64,000 nt of DNA. It comes from Candidatus Zixiibacteriota bacterium (lineage in GTDB: Bacteria; Zixibacteria; MSB-5A5; DSPP01). Each line of letters starts with the position of its first letter. Position 1 is the stretch's first letter. Below the pieces are notes generated by a model. That model made no database searches. It was not told the DNA's origin and saw only the letters and a program-made list of their open reading frames with translations. The position numbers and the translations under genes are program-made. Below, one piece after another: positions 9,055 to 17,062 of the stretch. The stretch spans positions 62,001 through 126,000 of the forward strand of contig JAKEHY010000020.1 of assembly GCA_022614805.1 (NCBI GenBank). The letters run 5' to 3'.

Positions 9055-10299
9055 ATGCGCAAGATGAGAACGATTTTTTCGGAATTCTGGAACGAGGTGG
9101 ACCGGCGGCTCTGGATGATAGGCCTGTTTCTCTCTTTGGCCAGCGTGGCCTTGATTTACAGCTCCACGCATCAATCCCCGAATCCGGCCGAACAGGACCT
9201 TTATTTGAAACAGCTTTTCTGGATTCTCTTGGGGCTTGTCGCATTCTGGGTGGTGTACACCCTTCCTTTCCGTTTTTTCGAGGCCTTCGCCTACCTCTTT
9301 TATGCAATCACCATTTTAGCTTTAATCGGGGTTTTCTTTCTCGGTTCGACCCGGCTGGGGGCCACCCGCTGGTATGCCTTGGGTCCACTCAACCTGCAGC
9401 CCTCCGAACTGGCGAAAATTGCCACGGTATTTGCGCTGGCCCGCTTTTTGGCCTATTCCTCCAAGTACGAGGCCAACCACGCCAAACGGCTTTTGCCGGC
9501 CCTCCTTTTGGTTTCCGTGCCGACGCTTTTGATTCTGCGCCAGCCGGACCTCGGCACCTCTTTGGTCTTTTTCGCCCTCTTTATGGCCATGCTTTTCTGG
9601 TCTTCCATACCGACCGTTTACCTCCTTTTCATCGTTTCGCCGGTTTTGAGCCTCCTGGCCGCCCTGCACTGGATTTCCTGGGGCCTGTTTTTCGTTTTGC
9701 TCCTGGTGGTTTTGTATCTCGTCCGGCCGGGGGGTCTTTTTACCACCGCCGTTACCACGGTCAATTTGCTCGCCGGAATGGTTATGCCCCTGGTCTGGAA
9801 CCGCCTGCATGACTATCAGAAACTGCGCATCCTTATTTTTTTGGACCCCAACCGCGACCCGCGCGGCGCCGGCTATCAAATCATCCAGTCCAAAATCGCC
9901 GTTGGTTCCGGCGGGCTTTTCGGTAAAGGTTATATGAGCGGCAGCCAGACCAAGCTCGCCTTTCTGCCGGAGCAGCACACGGATTTCATCTTTTCCGTGG
10001 TGGGGGAGGAATTCGGGTTTCTGGGGGTTTTGGTGCTTCTTCTCCTTTTCGGGTATCTCATTTTCCGGGGAATCGACTACGCCCACAAGGCCCGCAACAC
10101 CTTTGCCAGCTTCACCGCTTTGGGAATCACTTCCGTTTTCGTCTTTCAGGTTCTGGTGAACATCGGAATGACCATCGGTTTGATGCCGGTGACCGGTTTG
10201 CCCCTTCCGCTGCTTTCCTACGGCGGGACTTCGATGATTACCTCCTGGATTATGTTGGGGATTCTGGCCGGTATCGGCCGCCGCCGTCAGGAATACTAA
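9055..10299 (+). CDS. rodA: Rod shape-determining SEDS glycosyltransferase RodA
   Basis: 414 residues with about ten membrane helices. SEDS family features are clear: LGATRWYALGPLNLQPSELAKIA (about residues 100-122), RQPDLGTSLV, NRDPRGAGYQIIQSKIAVGSGGLFGKG and the C-terminal TGLPLPLLSYGGTSMI. RodA polymerises lipid II into glycan strands together with PBP2. The gene starts one base after the mrdA stop and is the last of the plus-strand envelope operon. The 174-base gap after it holds REP-like hairpins rather than a clear terminator. An FtsW identity is less likely because of the PBP2 neighbour. Confidence 0.96.
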   Translation: MRKMRTIFSEFWNEVDRRLWMIGLFLSLASVALIYSSTHQSPNPAEQDLYLKQLFWILLGLVAFWVVYTLPFRFFEAFAYLFYAITILALIGVFFLGSTRLGATRWYALGPLNLQPSELAKIATVFALARFLAYSSKYEANHAKRLLPALLLVSVPTLLILRQPDLGTSLVFFALFMAMLFWSSIPTVYLLFIVSPVLSLLAALHWISWGLFFVLLLVVLYLVRPGGLFTTAVTTVNLLAGMVMPLVWNRLHDYQKLRILIFLDPNRDPRGAGYQIIQSKIAVGSGGLFGKGYMSGSQTKLAFLPEQHTDFIFSVVGEEFGFLGVLVLLLLFGYLIFRGIDYAHKARNTFASFTALGITSVFVFQVLVNIGMTIGLMPVTGLPLPLLSYGGTSMITSWIMLGILAGIGRRRQEY

Positions 10300-10332
10300 C
10301 CCGTATCCCAGCACATCATAGCCACACCGTAG

Positions 10333-10374
10333 CCGCGACTTCAGTCGCGGGATATACCCGACGCTGAAGCGTCG
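10333..10374. repeat. Paired REP-like hairpins (ACTTCAGT type)
   Basis: Two adjacent perfect stem-loops lie in the gap after rodA. The first is 10333-10350 (CCGCGACT, loop TC, AGTCGCGG). The second is 10359-10374 (CGACGCT, loop GA, AGCGTCG). The second reads as a diverged inverse of the first, so the pair resembles a BIME. A related hairpin with the same ACTTCAGT centre lies at 52751-52768. It may also slow transcription past rodA, but there is no T-run directly after it. Confidence 0.6.
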
Positions 10375-10388
10375 ACCACCATTGTTTG

Positions 10389-10417
10389 TTGTCATTTCGA
10401 GCATAGCGAGAAATCTC
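10389..10417. repeat. Dispersed 29-base repeat, copy 1 (TTGTCATT...AATCTC)
   Basis: This 29-base unit is 26/29 identical to 17030-17058. Two of the three differences are paired: ATTTC with GAAAT here, ATTCC with GGAAT in the other copy. The stem is therefore preserved. It is followed by a T-run (10419-10426), so a terminator role for the rodA transcript is possible. The motif resembles a hairpin repeat I recall from many bacterial genomes. Confidence 0.65.
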
Positions 10418-10473
10418 ATTTTTTTCCCTCAAAACCAGTTGAAATTCGCTCCCCAAAAATTTAACTTGTCACA

Positions 10474-11520
10474 GTGAATTTGACGCCCGGAAAAATAAAA
10501 GGAATGAAAGCGCTGGCGGACGGGCGGGGGGTGATTGCGGCCGCGGCGATGGACCAGCGCGGCTCGCTCAAGAAAACCATCGCCAAGGAAAAAAGGGTGC
10601 CGCCCGAGCAAGTTACGCCGGAAATGATGGCCGAGTTCAAAGCGGCGGTTTCTCGAATCTTGACCCCTTACGCTTCCGCCATTTTGCTCGACCCCGAATA
10701 CGGGCTCCCCGCAATGAGAGAGAGGGCCAAAGGCAAAGGGGTGCTCCTTGCCTACGAACAGTCGGGCTACGACAATACCCGCCCAGGCAGAATTCCCGAT
10801 TTGCTCATCGATTGGACCGTGCGGAAGCTGAAGGCCGCCGGCGCCGACGCCGTCAAGCTTTTGATTTACTACACCCCTTTCGACGACCCGAAAGTGAACG
10901 CTGAAAAGCACTCCTTTGTCGAGCGCATCGGCGCCGAGTGCGCATTGTACGATATCCCGTACTTTCTTGAATTTGTCGGCTACGACCCCAAGGGCGGCGA
11001 TGAAAAAAGCGCCGAATATGCCAGACAGAAACCGGAAATTGTAACGAAGAGCATCGCCGAGTTCTCCAAGCCGGAATACCGCGTGGATGTTTTGAAAGTG
11101 GAAATCCCCATCAGTTTGGAATTTGTCGAGGGAACCAAAGCGTACAAGGGGGTCAAGGCCTACTCCAAAGCGGAGGCGATGGAGCTTTACAAGAAAGCCG
11201 CCGCGGCCGCCAAAAAGCCGTTCATCTATTTGAGCGCGGGCGTTTCCAACGCCCAGTTTTTGGAGAGTCTGGAACTCGCGGCCGAGGCGAAAACCGACTT
11301 CAACGGCGTTTTGTGCGGGCGGGCCACCTGGAAGGAAGGGATTCCGGTTTACGCCAAACAAGGGTTGAAGGCGCTCGAGGACTGGCTGGCGGATGTCGGC
11401 GTGAAAAACATTCAGGCCCTAAACGAACGGCTGAAACCCGCCACCCCCTGGTTCAAAAAATTCGGCGTCTCCTCTATTGAAGAATTAGAGAAACATACCA
11501 AACCAGTAATGGTTGGATAG
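10474..11520 (+). CDS. LacD-like tagatose-1,6-bisphosphate aldolase family protein
   Basis: 348 residues. GTG 10474 is preferred over ATG 10504 because it gives LTPGKIKGMKALADGRG, the conserved N-terminus of this family, although no good Shine-Dalgarno is seen. Family signatures are AAAMDQRGSLKK, DPEYGLP, LLAYEQSGYD, AVKLLIYYTPFD and VDVLKVEIPI, the last carrying the expected Schiff-base lysine. LacD cleaves tagatose 1,6-bisphosphate to dihydroxyacetone phosphate and glyceraldehyde 3-phosphate. Homologues outside lactose pathways often act on other ketose bisphosphates, and no tagatose genes are nearby. The physiological substrate is therefore uncertain. Confidence 0.85.
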   Translation: MNLTPGKIKGMKALADGRGVIAAAAMDQRGSLKKTIAKEKRVPPEQVTPEMMAEFKAAVSRILTPYASAILLDPEYGLPAMRERAKGKGVLLAYEQSGYDNTRPGRIPDLLIDWTVRKLKAAGADAVKLLIYYTPFDDPKVNAEKHSFVERIGAECALYDIPYFLEFVGYDPKGGDEKSAEYARQKPEIVTKSIAEFSKPEYRVDVLKVEIPISLEFVEGTKAYKGVKAYSKAEAMELYKKAAAAAKKPFIYLSAGVSNAQFLESLELAAEAKTDFNGVLCGRATWKEGIPVYAKQGLKALEDWLADVGVKNIQALNERLKPATPWFKKFGVSSIEELEKHTKPVMVG

Positions 11521-11543
11521 TTAACTTAGGGAGGGATTTAGAA

Positions 11544-11891
11544 ATGTTTTTCTGGCTTAAAGGGAAAACGGGTTGGCTCATAGCATTATTTATTTTAATT
11601 GTTATCTGTATTTTCTTATTCTATTCACTGATTGATCAAAGTGTTTCACTAGATTATGCCCACCAAGATCAGATATATAAGAGCCAAGAAATAAAAGTGC
11701 TTCGAAGCTTACTTTTGGAGACGGGCAAGGGGATGAGCCGTTCGGATATAGAAGCGCTTGTAACAAGGAAAATAGGAAAAGACAAAGTAAAAAAGGAAGA
11801 ACAGGATGAACTTTGGATTGAAGGTGGTATTGTTCTGAAGTTTAAAGGCGACTCTCTTGTTGAGGTTAGATCCCTCAATGAAGATCCTTAG
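11544..11891 (+). CDS. Small membrane-anchored protein of unknown function, AT-rich
   Basis: 115 residues starting at ATG 11544 with GGGAGG ten to fifteen bases upstream. A single hydrophobic helix (about residues 10-29) is followed by a charged soluble domain with SVSLDYAHQDQ, GMSRSDIEALV and VLKFKGDSLVEV. Base composition is clearly AT-rich compared with both neighbours, suggesting separate acquisition. From memory the helix-plus-small-domain pattern recalls predicted immunity proteins (Imm58-like), but no toxin gene is adjacent and I cannot confirm this. It is convergent with the sufT end of the SUF operon. Confidence 0.6.
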   Translation: MFFWLKGKTGWLIALFILIVICIFLFYSLIDQSVSLDYAHQDQIYKSQEIKVLRSLLLETGKGMSRSDIEALVTRKIGKDKVKKEEQDELWIEGGIVLKFKGDSLVEVRSLNEDP

Positions 11892-11908
11892 GTTGTTCTG
11901 CCTACGCC

Positions 11909-12235
11909 TTACAAAAGCCCCAATGCCAGCTTGGCCGACTCCGACATTTTGCTCATATCCCAGGGGGGATCCCAGACCAGTTCCAACTTCACGTCCTTGA
12001 CGCCGGGAACTGCTTTGACCCTTTCCTGAACTTCTCCCGGTAGTGAACCGGCTACGGGACAATGGGGCGTGGTCAAAGTCATTTTGATTTCGACTTCGCC
12101 TTCCGGGCTGACTTTCAAATCGTAAATCAGCCCCAGCTCGTAGATGTTGACCGGAATTTCCGGGTCGTAACAGGTCTGAATGGCCTCGATGACCTGGGCC
12201 TCTAGGGGCAGGGCGGTAAGCGGCGTTTCTTCCAT
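11909..12235 (-). CDS. sufT: SufT-like MIP18/DUF59 iron-sulfur assembly protein
   Basis: 108 residues from ATG 12235 (a TTG three codons earlier is possible). The single DUF59 domain shows IQTCYDPEIPVNIYELGLIYDL and the conserved cysteine in LTTPHCPVAGSLP, then LVWDPPWDMSKMSE at the end. DUF59 proteins (SufT, Cia2/MIP18, PaaD) help mature iron-sulfur proteins. As the last gene of a minus-strand series behind sufB-C-D-S-U-A it fits SufT, known in other phyla to support Fe-S delivery when demand is high. PaaD is less likely because no phenylacetate genes are nearby. Confidence 0.88.
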   Translation of the reverse strand: MEETPLTALPLEAQVIEAIQTCYDPEIPVNIYELGLIYDLKVSPEGEVEIKMTLTTPHCPVAGSLPGEVQERVKAVPGVKDVKLELVWDPPWDMSKMSESAKLALGLL

Positions 12236-12305
12236 TTTCAGCAATTAACTTGAGCGGAGCGGGTGGCCCCTGACCCGTCCTTCCCGTGCATATTGATAGC
12301 TATCA

Positions 12306-12671
12306 TTATTTTTTCGCCTCAAATAGTTCAATGGGATTGCCCGATGGATCTTCGCACAGCACCTGCCGCCCGCCGGGGCCGGCAATCGGCTCGGAACGGA
12401 AGTGTGCCCCCTTCGACAAGAGTTCTCTCATCGCAGCTTCAATGTCGGAAACTTCTATGACGAACCGGTTCCAGCCGCCCGGCCGCGGCTCCGACCCGTC
12501 CGGAAGTGTTCTTGAAGCCGACGCGCCGGGACCGCTGACCCACAGGGTCAGGTCGGCCTTCTTCATCACGGCAAAAGGAGGCCCCGGCCGGTCGGCAAGC
12601 TCGAATCCGAGCGCCGAATAGAAGGAAATGGCGCTATCCACGTCCTTCACGAGATAGCGAACCGTAGCCAC
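12306..12671 (-). CDS. VOC-fold (glyoxalase/bleomycin resistance-like) protein
   Basis: 121 residues from a GTG preceded by AAAGGAG at good distance. One vicinal oxygen chelate domain: YLVKDVDSAISFYSALGFEL at the N-terminus, FVIEVSDIEAAMREL in the second half, and the closing PSGNPIELFE carrying the usual metal-binding glutamate. VOC proteins range from glyoxalase I and ring-cleaving dioxygenases to antibiotic-binding proteins, so the substrate cannot be named. It lies within the SUF operon between sufA and sufT. That position could be chance insertion or a role in protecting Fe-S biogenesis from reactive carbonyls (inference only). Confidence 0.85.
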   Translation of the reverse strand: MATVRYLVKDVDSAISFYSALGFELADRPGPPFAVMKKADLTLWVSGPGASASRTLPDGSEPRPGGWNRFVIEVSDIEAAMRELLSKGAHFRSEPIAGPGGRQVLCEDPSGNPIELFEAKK

Positions 12672-12687
12672 GATTTCTCCTTTCTGA

Positions 12688-13056
12688 CTATCCGTGATGC
12701 GTACCGGGCGATTCCTCTTCGGAAAAAGTGTGCCCGCAGCCGCAGGAATGACGCGCCCGGGGATTGCGGAAAACGAACTGCACGCCCCCCATTTGCTGGC
12801 GCGCGTCCAGCTGCAGACCGGAAAGGTGCGGCAGGCTTTCGGTATCGACCAGAATTTTCATCCCTTCGGACTCGAAAACGGAGTCGTTCTCCCGCGCCGG
12901 TTCCGAATCAAAATCGAGCACGTAGCGGAACTGGGTGCCGCTCCCCTCGCAGCCTTCTTTGGTGACCCCCAGCCGCAAGGCCGTGGTTTGAGGCAACTTT
13001 TCCTGTTCTATGATTCCCCGCACGGCCTGTCCCGCCACGGGCGTCAGCGTTACCAT
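12688..13056 (-). CDS. sufA: A-type iron-sulfur carrier protein (SufA/IscA/ErpA)
   Basis: 122 residues. The frame is open for 61 codons further upstream, but ATG 13056 follows AGGAG correctly and gives the usual N-terminus VTLTPVAGQAVRGII. The upstream part would run through an intergenic repeat. The HesB/IscA domain shows LRLGVTKEGCEGSGTQF with the first cluster cysteine, FVFRNPRA and the terminal SCGCGHTF with the last two. This last pair and the upstream cysteine bind and pass on Fe-S clusters. It follows sufU on the same strand across a 110-base gap filled by palindromes. Confidence 0.92.
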   Translation of the reverse strand: MVTLTPVAGQAVRGIIEQEKLPQTTALRLGVTKEGCEGSGTQFRYVLDFDSEPARENDSVFESEGMKILVDTESLPHLSGLQLDARQQMGGVQFVFRNPRARHSCGCGHTFSEEESPGTHHG

Positions 13057-13104
13057 TTTTCTGTCTCCTTTCCTTATTGATACAATTTCTTTTTCGTTTT
13101 GTAG

Positions 13105-13124
13105 GGGCACAATATATTGTGCCC
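13105..13124. repeat. Perfect 20-base REP palindrome (GGGCACAAT family)
   Basis: GGGCACAATATATTGTGCCC is a perfect palindrome preceded by TTTTGTAG. A copy differing by one base lies at 23333-23352 in the opposite orientation, where CTACAAAT follows instead. It sits between sufU and sufA, so it would be transcribed inside the SUF mRNA and could fold there. Confidence 0.75.
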
Positions 13125-13126
13125 TT

Positions 13127-13153
13127 TTCCCTCTCCACTTAGTGGAGAGGGAA
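13127..13153. repeat. 27-base palindrome with 13-base arms (CCCTCTCC family)
   Basis: Arms TTCCCTCTCCACT (13127-13139) and AGTGGAGAGGGAA (13141-13153) flank one T. The flank ACCAAAGGGTGAGGT continues to the sufU stop codon. The same unit in reverse (CACCTCACCC, then CCCCTCTCC, loop, GAGAGGGG) occurs at 26526-26572. This is a second dispersed family nested against the first, and it ends exactly at the sufU coding end. Confidence 0.7.
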
Positions 13154-13166
13154 CCAAAGGGTGAGG

Positions 13167-13619
13167 TCACTCGGTCGAAACGGTTTCCTTTTTCTCTTCC
13201 AGGGCGGCCTTCAAGGTGTGCCAGCACAGGCTGGCGCATTTGACCCGCACCGGAAACTGCGACACGCCGGAAAAAGCCGCCAGCTTTCCGAGTCTCATTT
13301 CCCAGTCCCCATTCGGCGTTCCGGTGACCATTTGATGAAACTTTTCAAAAATCTCCTTCGCTTCCTTTACGGTCTTGCCCTTAAGTTCGGCGGTCATTAT
13401 CGAAGCCGAGGCGGTCGAAATGGCGCAGCCGGAGCCCTGAAAGGCGATTTCGGCAATCCGGTCGCCGTCCATTTTTAAGAACAAAACGAGCCGGTCGCCG
13501 CAGAGCGGGTTGTACCCTTCCGCCTTCCGGTCGGCCCCTTCCAGCACCCGGAAGTTGCGCGGCCTTTTGCTGTGGTCGATGATGACTTCCTGGTACAAAA
13601 GGCTGATTTCCGAAATCAT
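13167..13619 (-). CDS. sufU: SufU/IscU-family iron-sulfur cluster assembly protein
   Basis: 150 residues starting [17 protein letters not shown], the SufU N-terminal signature. The three conserved cysteines are in [21 protein letters not shown] and [12 protein letters not shown]. The insertion between the second and third cysteine (about residues 75-110) is typical of SufU rather than IscU. SufU is a zinc-dependent sulfur-transfer partner that takes persulfide from SufS. The start overlaps the sufS stop by four bases. Pairing of SufS with SufU rather than SufE is the Gram-positive-style arrangement, also found in several candidate phyla. Confidence 0.95.
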   Translation of the reverse strand: MISEISLLYQEVIIDHSKRPRNFRVLEGADRKAEGYNPLCGDRLVLFLKMDGDRIAEIAFQGSGCAISTASASIMTAELKGKTVKEAKEIFEKFHQMVTGTPNGDWEMRLGKLAAFSGVSQFPVRVKCASLCWHTLKAALEEKKETVSTE

Positions 13620-14878
13620 CCAAAAACCTTTCCCGCTTCCAAAAGCCCAGCTACCAAAGCGTCGATTTCCTCTTTTGTATTGTAAAAAGCCAAAGACGCC
13701 CGCACCGTGGCGGGAACACCGAAGCGCTGCATCACCGGTTGAGCACAGTGGTGCCCGGTGCGGACGGCAATCCCTTCCCGGTCTAAAATCGTGCCGATGT
13801 CGTGCGGATGAATGCCATCCATCACGAACGAAAGAATGCTCGCCTTCTTTTTTGCGGTGCCGATTAGCCGTAAGCCGGGGATGGACGAAAGTTTCTCTGT
13901 CCCATATTCCAAAAGTTCCTGTTCGTAGGCGGCGATATTTTCCATTCCAATGCCGGCCAGATAATCAATGGTCGCCCCCAGCCCGATGGTGCCGGCTATG
14001 TTCGGCGTCCCGGCTTCAAACTTGTGCGGAATGACGTTGTAGGTCGTTTTTTCAAGAGTGACCGAAAGAATCATATCCCCGCCTCCTTGGTACGGCGGCA
14101 TTGCTTCCAAAAGATGGGCCTTGCCGTAAGCCACACCGATGCCGGTCGGCCCGAACATCTTGTGCCCGGAGAAAAGGTAAAAATCGCAGTCCAGCTGCTG
14201 TACATCGATTTTCAAATGCGGCGCCGCCTGCGCGCCGTCGATAACCACCGGAATTTTGCGGCGATGCGCCGTTTCGATAATCTGCTCCACCGGATTAATG
14301 GTCCCCAGCGCATTGGAAATGTGGGCAACCGAAACCAGCCTGGTTTTCGGGTTCAAAAGTTTCTCGAACTCGGGAAGCAACAACTCCCCGGCGTCGTTGA
14401 TGGGGGCAACCCGTAAAACGGCGCCGGTTTGCTCGCACAAAATCTGCCAGGGGACGATGTTGGAATGATGTTCCATCGCCGTGATGAGAATCTCGTCGCC
14501 CGGTTTCACCAGCCTGCGCGCAAAGCTCTGGGCCACCAGGTTGACTCCTTCCGTCGTGCTGCGGCAGAAGATGACCTCCCGCGCCTCGCGGGCGTTGATA
14601 AATTCTTTCACCTTCACCCGCGCCTCCTCATAGGCCCGGGTGGCCTGCTCGCTCAAGTAGTGAACCCCGCGGTGAATGTTGGAATTTTCTATGGTAAAAA
14701 ACCGGGTGATGGCGTCGATGACCGCCTGCGGTTTCTGGCTGGTGGCGGCATTATCCAGATAGACCAGCGGCTTGCCGTAAACTTTCTGATGCAGGGCCGG
14801 AAAGTCCCGGCGGATTTTTTCCACGTCGAGATGCGAACGCACCCCAACCACAACTTCGGGAGTCATTGTAGTCGTCAT
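13616..14878 (-). CDS. sufS: Cysteine desulfurase SufS
   Basis: 420 residues, class V aminotransferase fold, group II desulfurase. Seen: [28 protein letters not shown] near the N-terminus, the PLP-binding lysine in [15 protein letters not shown] (about residue 235), and the catalytic cysteine in [12 protein letters not shown] (about 370). It removes sulfur from cysteine to give alanine and an enzyme persulfide that SufU accepts. It lies between sufD and sufU, overlapping sufU by four bases. Length and motifs are normal for the family. Confidence 0.97.
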   Translation of the reverse strand: MTTTMTPEVVVGVRSHLDVEKIRRDFPALHQKVYGKPLVYLDNAATSQKPQAVIDAITRFFTIENSNIHRGVHYLSEQATRAYEEARVKVKEFINAREAREVIFCRSTTEGVNLVAQSFARRLVKPGDEILITAMEHHSNIVPWQILCEQTGAVLRVAPINDAGELLLPEFEKLLNPKTRLVSVAHISNALGTINPVEQIIETAHRRKIPVVIDGAQAAPHLKIDVQQLDCDFYLFSGHKMFGPTGIGVAYGKAHLLEAMPPYQGGGDMILSVTLEKTTYNVIPHKFEAGTPNIAGTIGLGATIDYLAGIGMENIAAYEQELLEYGTEKLSSIPGLRLIGTAKKKASILSFVMDGIHPHDIGTILDREGIAVRTGHHCAQPVMQRFGVPATVRASLAFYNTKEEIDALVAGLLEAGKVFG

Positions 14879-14884
14879 AAAAAC

Positions 14885-16243
14885 CTACTTTGCAACCGAG
14901 CTTGCTTCCAGCCGGGCCAGAAGTTCTGCTTCCAGTTCAACTCGCATCGGCTCAAGCTCTATGTGGTTCAGGACGTCGTTGGCAAAACCGAAGGTCAAAA
15001 GCCGGGCCGCGTTTGGCCGGCTGATGCCGCGCGCCGTCAAGTAGAAAATGGCGCTTTCGTCCAACTGCCCCACCGTCGCCCCGTGCGTGCATTTGACGTC
15101 GTCGGCAAAAATCTCCAGTTGGGGCTTGGTGTCCACGGTGGCCAAGTCCGACAGTATCAAATTCTTGTTGGTCTGCTTGGAATCGGTTTTCTGCGCCGCC
15201 TGGCGCACGAACACTTTTCCGTTATAAACCGCCCGCGCTCGGCCGTCCACGATTCCCTTGTAGACTTCAAAGCTTTTGCCGTTCGGAAATCGGTGCTCGA
15301 TGGCCGTATGGTTGTCGATATGCTGCTTGCCGGCGGCGAAATAGAGCCCGTTCAGCCGACAGTCCACCTCGGGGCCATCCAGCACTACCCGATGGGTGTT
15401 GCGTCCCAGCTGCGCTCCCGCATCCAGCGTAAATCCGGCGTATCGGCTCGCCCGCTTTTGAAAAACTTCCGTGGTGGCGATATGAAAACCGTTTTCATCC
15501 TCCCGTTGCAACTTGTAATGCTCAACGGACGCTTCCTCGCCGACGACGATTTCCGTGACCACGTTGCTGAAATATGGCTGGCCGGACTTTCCAAAGTGGT
15601 TTTCAATAACCGTTCCCCGGCTCCCCGCTTCCGCCACCACCAGAATACGCGGATGGACAACCGTGGCCTCCTTCTCCGCCGTTGAAACAAACAAAAGATG
15701 GGCGGGCTTTTCCAAAACCACGCCGGTTGGGAGATAAACGAAGGCGCCGTCTTGCAAAAAAGCCGTACCGAGGGCGGCAAAAATGCTATCGTCCAAACGG
15801 GCGTATTTTCCGAGATAGGGCTCCACCAATTCCGGATTTTCCTTCAACGCCTCCCCCAAGCTTTTGACCAAAACTCCTTTGGGCAACCCGGAAATAGAAG
15901 AAAGCTCTCTGGAAAATATTCCGTTCACGAACACCAGCCGCGGCCAGCCCGGCTGGCCGAAAAAGCGGCCTTCGATTTCCGTTTTCGCCAAAACGCCCGA
16001 AGGATACTCCACCGCGAGACGGAACGGAACTTTGACGATGGGAGCGACGCTGGTGTATTTCCATTCTTCATCCTTCATCGTGGGAAAATTCATTTCCGCA
16101 AAACGGGCAAATCCCTTTTGCCGAAGCTGCCGCACCCAAGCCGGGGCGACCGTTGCTCCGTTTTTGTTGAAAAGCTCGAAATCAGCGATGTAGTGCGCCT
16201 TTTCGGGAACGGTCAAATTTGGAGAAACCAAAGTCGTAGTCAT
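14885..16243 (-). CDS. sufD: Fe-S cluster assembly scaffold subunit SufD
   Basis: 452 residues. The SufBD beta-helix core is recognisable by VVTEIVVGEEASVEHYKLQ, TKNRYVLDGPEVDC-like turns, NHTAIEHRFPNGKSFEVYKGIVDGRARAVYNGKVFV and the C-terminal DVKCTHGATVGQLDESAIFYLTARGI, which carries the histidine used by the SufB-SufD interface. SufD forms the SufBC2D scaffold and is needed for iron acquisition. Its stop is a few bases before sufS, and its ATG directly follows the sufC stop. Weak N-terminal similarity to SufB is expected for the paralogous pair. Confidence 0.95.
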   Translation of the reverse strand: MTTTLVSPNLTVPEKAHYIADFELFNKNGATVAPAWVRQLRQKGFARFAEMNFPTMKDEEWKYTSVAPIVKVPFRLAVEYPSGVLAKTEIEGRFFGQPGWPRLVFVNGIFSRELSSISGLPKGVLVKSLGEALKENPELVEPYLGKYARLDDSIFAALGTAFLQDGAFVYLPTGVVLEKPAHLLFVSTAEKEATVVHPRILVVAEAGSRGTVIENHFGKSGQPYFSNVVTEIVVGEEASVEHYKLQREDENGFHIATTEVFQKRASRYAGFTLDAGAQLGRNTHRVVLDGPEVDCRLNGLYFAAGKQHIDNHTAIEHRFPNGKSFEVYKGIVDGRARAVYNGKVFVRQAAQKTDSKQTNKNLILSDLATVDTKPQLEIFADDVKCTHGATVGQLDESAIFYLTARGISRPNAARLLTFGFANDVLNHIELEPMRVELEAELLARLEASSVAK

Positions 16244-17008
16244 TTATGCGCCTGCCGGAACGGCTTCTTTTTCCCGCACCCAGTCATAACCTTTCTCTTC
16301 CAGTTCCAAGGCCAGCTCCTTGCCGCCGGAGCGGACGATTTTGCCGTCCACCAAAACGTGCACGTAATCCGGCGTGATATAGTTCAAAATCCGCTGGTAG
16401 TGGGTGATTAAAACGGTGGCGCGCTCCGGCCGCCGAAGCTGGTTCACCCCTTCGGCGACGACTTTCAAGGCGTCGATATCCAGCCCGGAGTCCGTCTCGT
16501 CCAAAATGGCTAACTTCGGCTCGAGAACCGCCATCTGGAAAACTTCGTTTTTCTTTTTCTCCCCGCCCGAAAACCCTTCGTTCACCGGCCGGTTCAAGAG
16601 ACTTTCGTCTATGTTCATCAGCTTGGCACGCTGCCGCAAAAGCTTCAGAAACTCCATCGCATCCAGTTCTTCTTCCCCGCGGTGCTTGCGGATTTCGTTG
16701 TAAGCCGAGCGCAAAAAGTAGGCGTTGGAGACCCCCGGAATTTCCACCGGGTACTGGAAGGCCATAAAAACCCCCTCCTTGGCCCGGTCCTCCGGCATCA
16801 TTTCCAGAAGATTCCTCCCTTCGTAGGTGACCTCGCCTTCTATCACCTGAAAAGTCGGATGCCCCGCCAGAACCTGCGCGAGAGTGCTTTTGCCGGAGCC
16901 GTTCGGCCCCATCACGGCGTGTACTTCGCCGGCATTTACCGAGAGGTTAATCCCTTTCAGGATTTCCTTCCCTCCCACCGCCACTCTTAAATTCTTTATC
17001 TCCAGCAT
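16244..17008 (-). CDS. sufC: Fe-S cluster assembly ATPase SufC
   Basis: 254 residues from ATG 17008. The frame extends to a TTG at 17029, but AAAGGAG lies inside that extension at the right distance for ATG 17008. ABC ATPase motifs: GPNGSGKSTLAQ (Walker A, about residue 34), FSGGEKKKNEVFQM (signature), and LAILDETDSGLDIDAL (Walker B and D-loop), with the SufC-specific spelling of the signature. It powers the SufBC2D scaffold in the cytoplasm. A dispersed 29-base repeat separates it from sufB. Confidence 0.96.
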   Translation of the reverse strand: MLEIKNLRVAVGGKEILKGINLSVNAGEVHAVMGPNGSGKSTLAQVLAGHPTFQVIEGEVTYEGRNLLEMMPEDRAKEGVFMAFQYPVEIPGVSNAYFLRSAYNEIRKHRGEEELDAMEFLKLLRQRAKLMNIDESLLNRPVNEGFSGGEKKKNEVFQMAVLEPKLAILDETDSGLDIDALKVVAEGVNQLRRPERATVLITHYQRILNYITPDYVHVLVDGKIVRSGGKELALELEEKGYDWVREKEAVPAGA

Positions 17009-17029
17009 TCCGTTATTCTCCTTTATCAA

Positions 17030-17058
17030 TTGTCATTCCGAGCAGAGCGAGGAATCTC
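17030..17058. repeat. Dispersed 29-base repeat, copy 2, between sufB and sufC
   Basis: TTGTCATTCCGAGCAGAGCG and the following nine bases match 10389-10417 at 26/29 positions. Paired changes preserve the ATTCC/GGAAT stem. The copy occupies almost the whole sufB-sufC gap, so it will be present in the SUF transcript and might influence the ratio of SufB to SufC. Confidence 0.65.
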
Positions 17059-17062
17059 GTTT

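Noticed and set aside
12294-12305. Palindrome TGATAGCTATCA just after the VOC gene
   Set aside because: Only twelve bases, AT-rich, no T-run and no second copy noticed; chance is likely.
14429-15685. A long open frame (over 400 codons) on the plus strand across sufS and sufD
   Set aside because: It is antisense to two certain genes, lacks a ribosome site and family motifs, and arises from GC-rich codon use.
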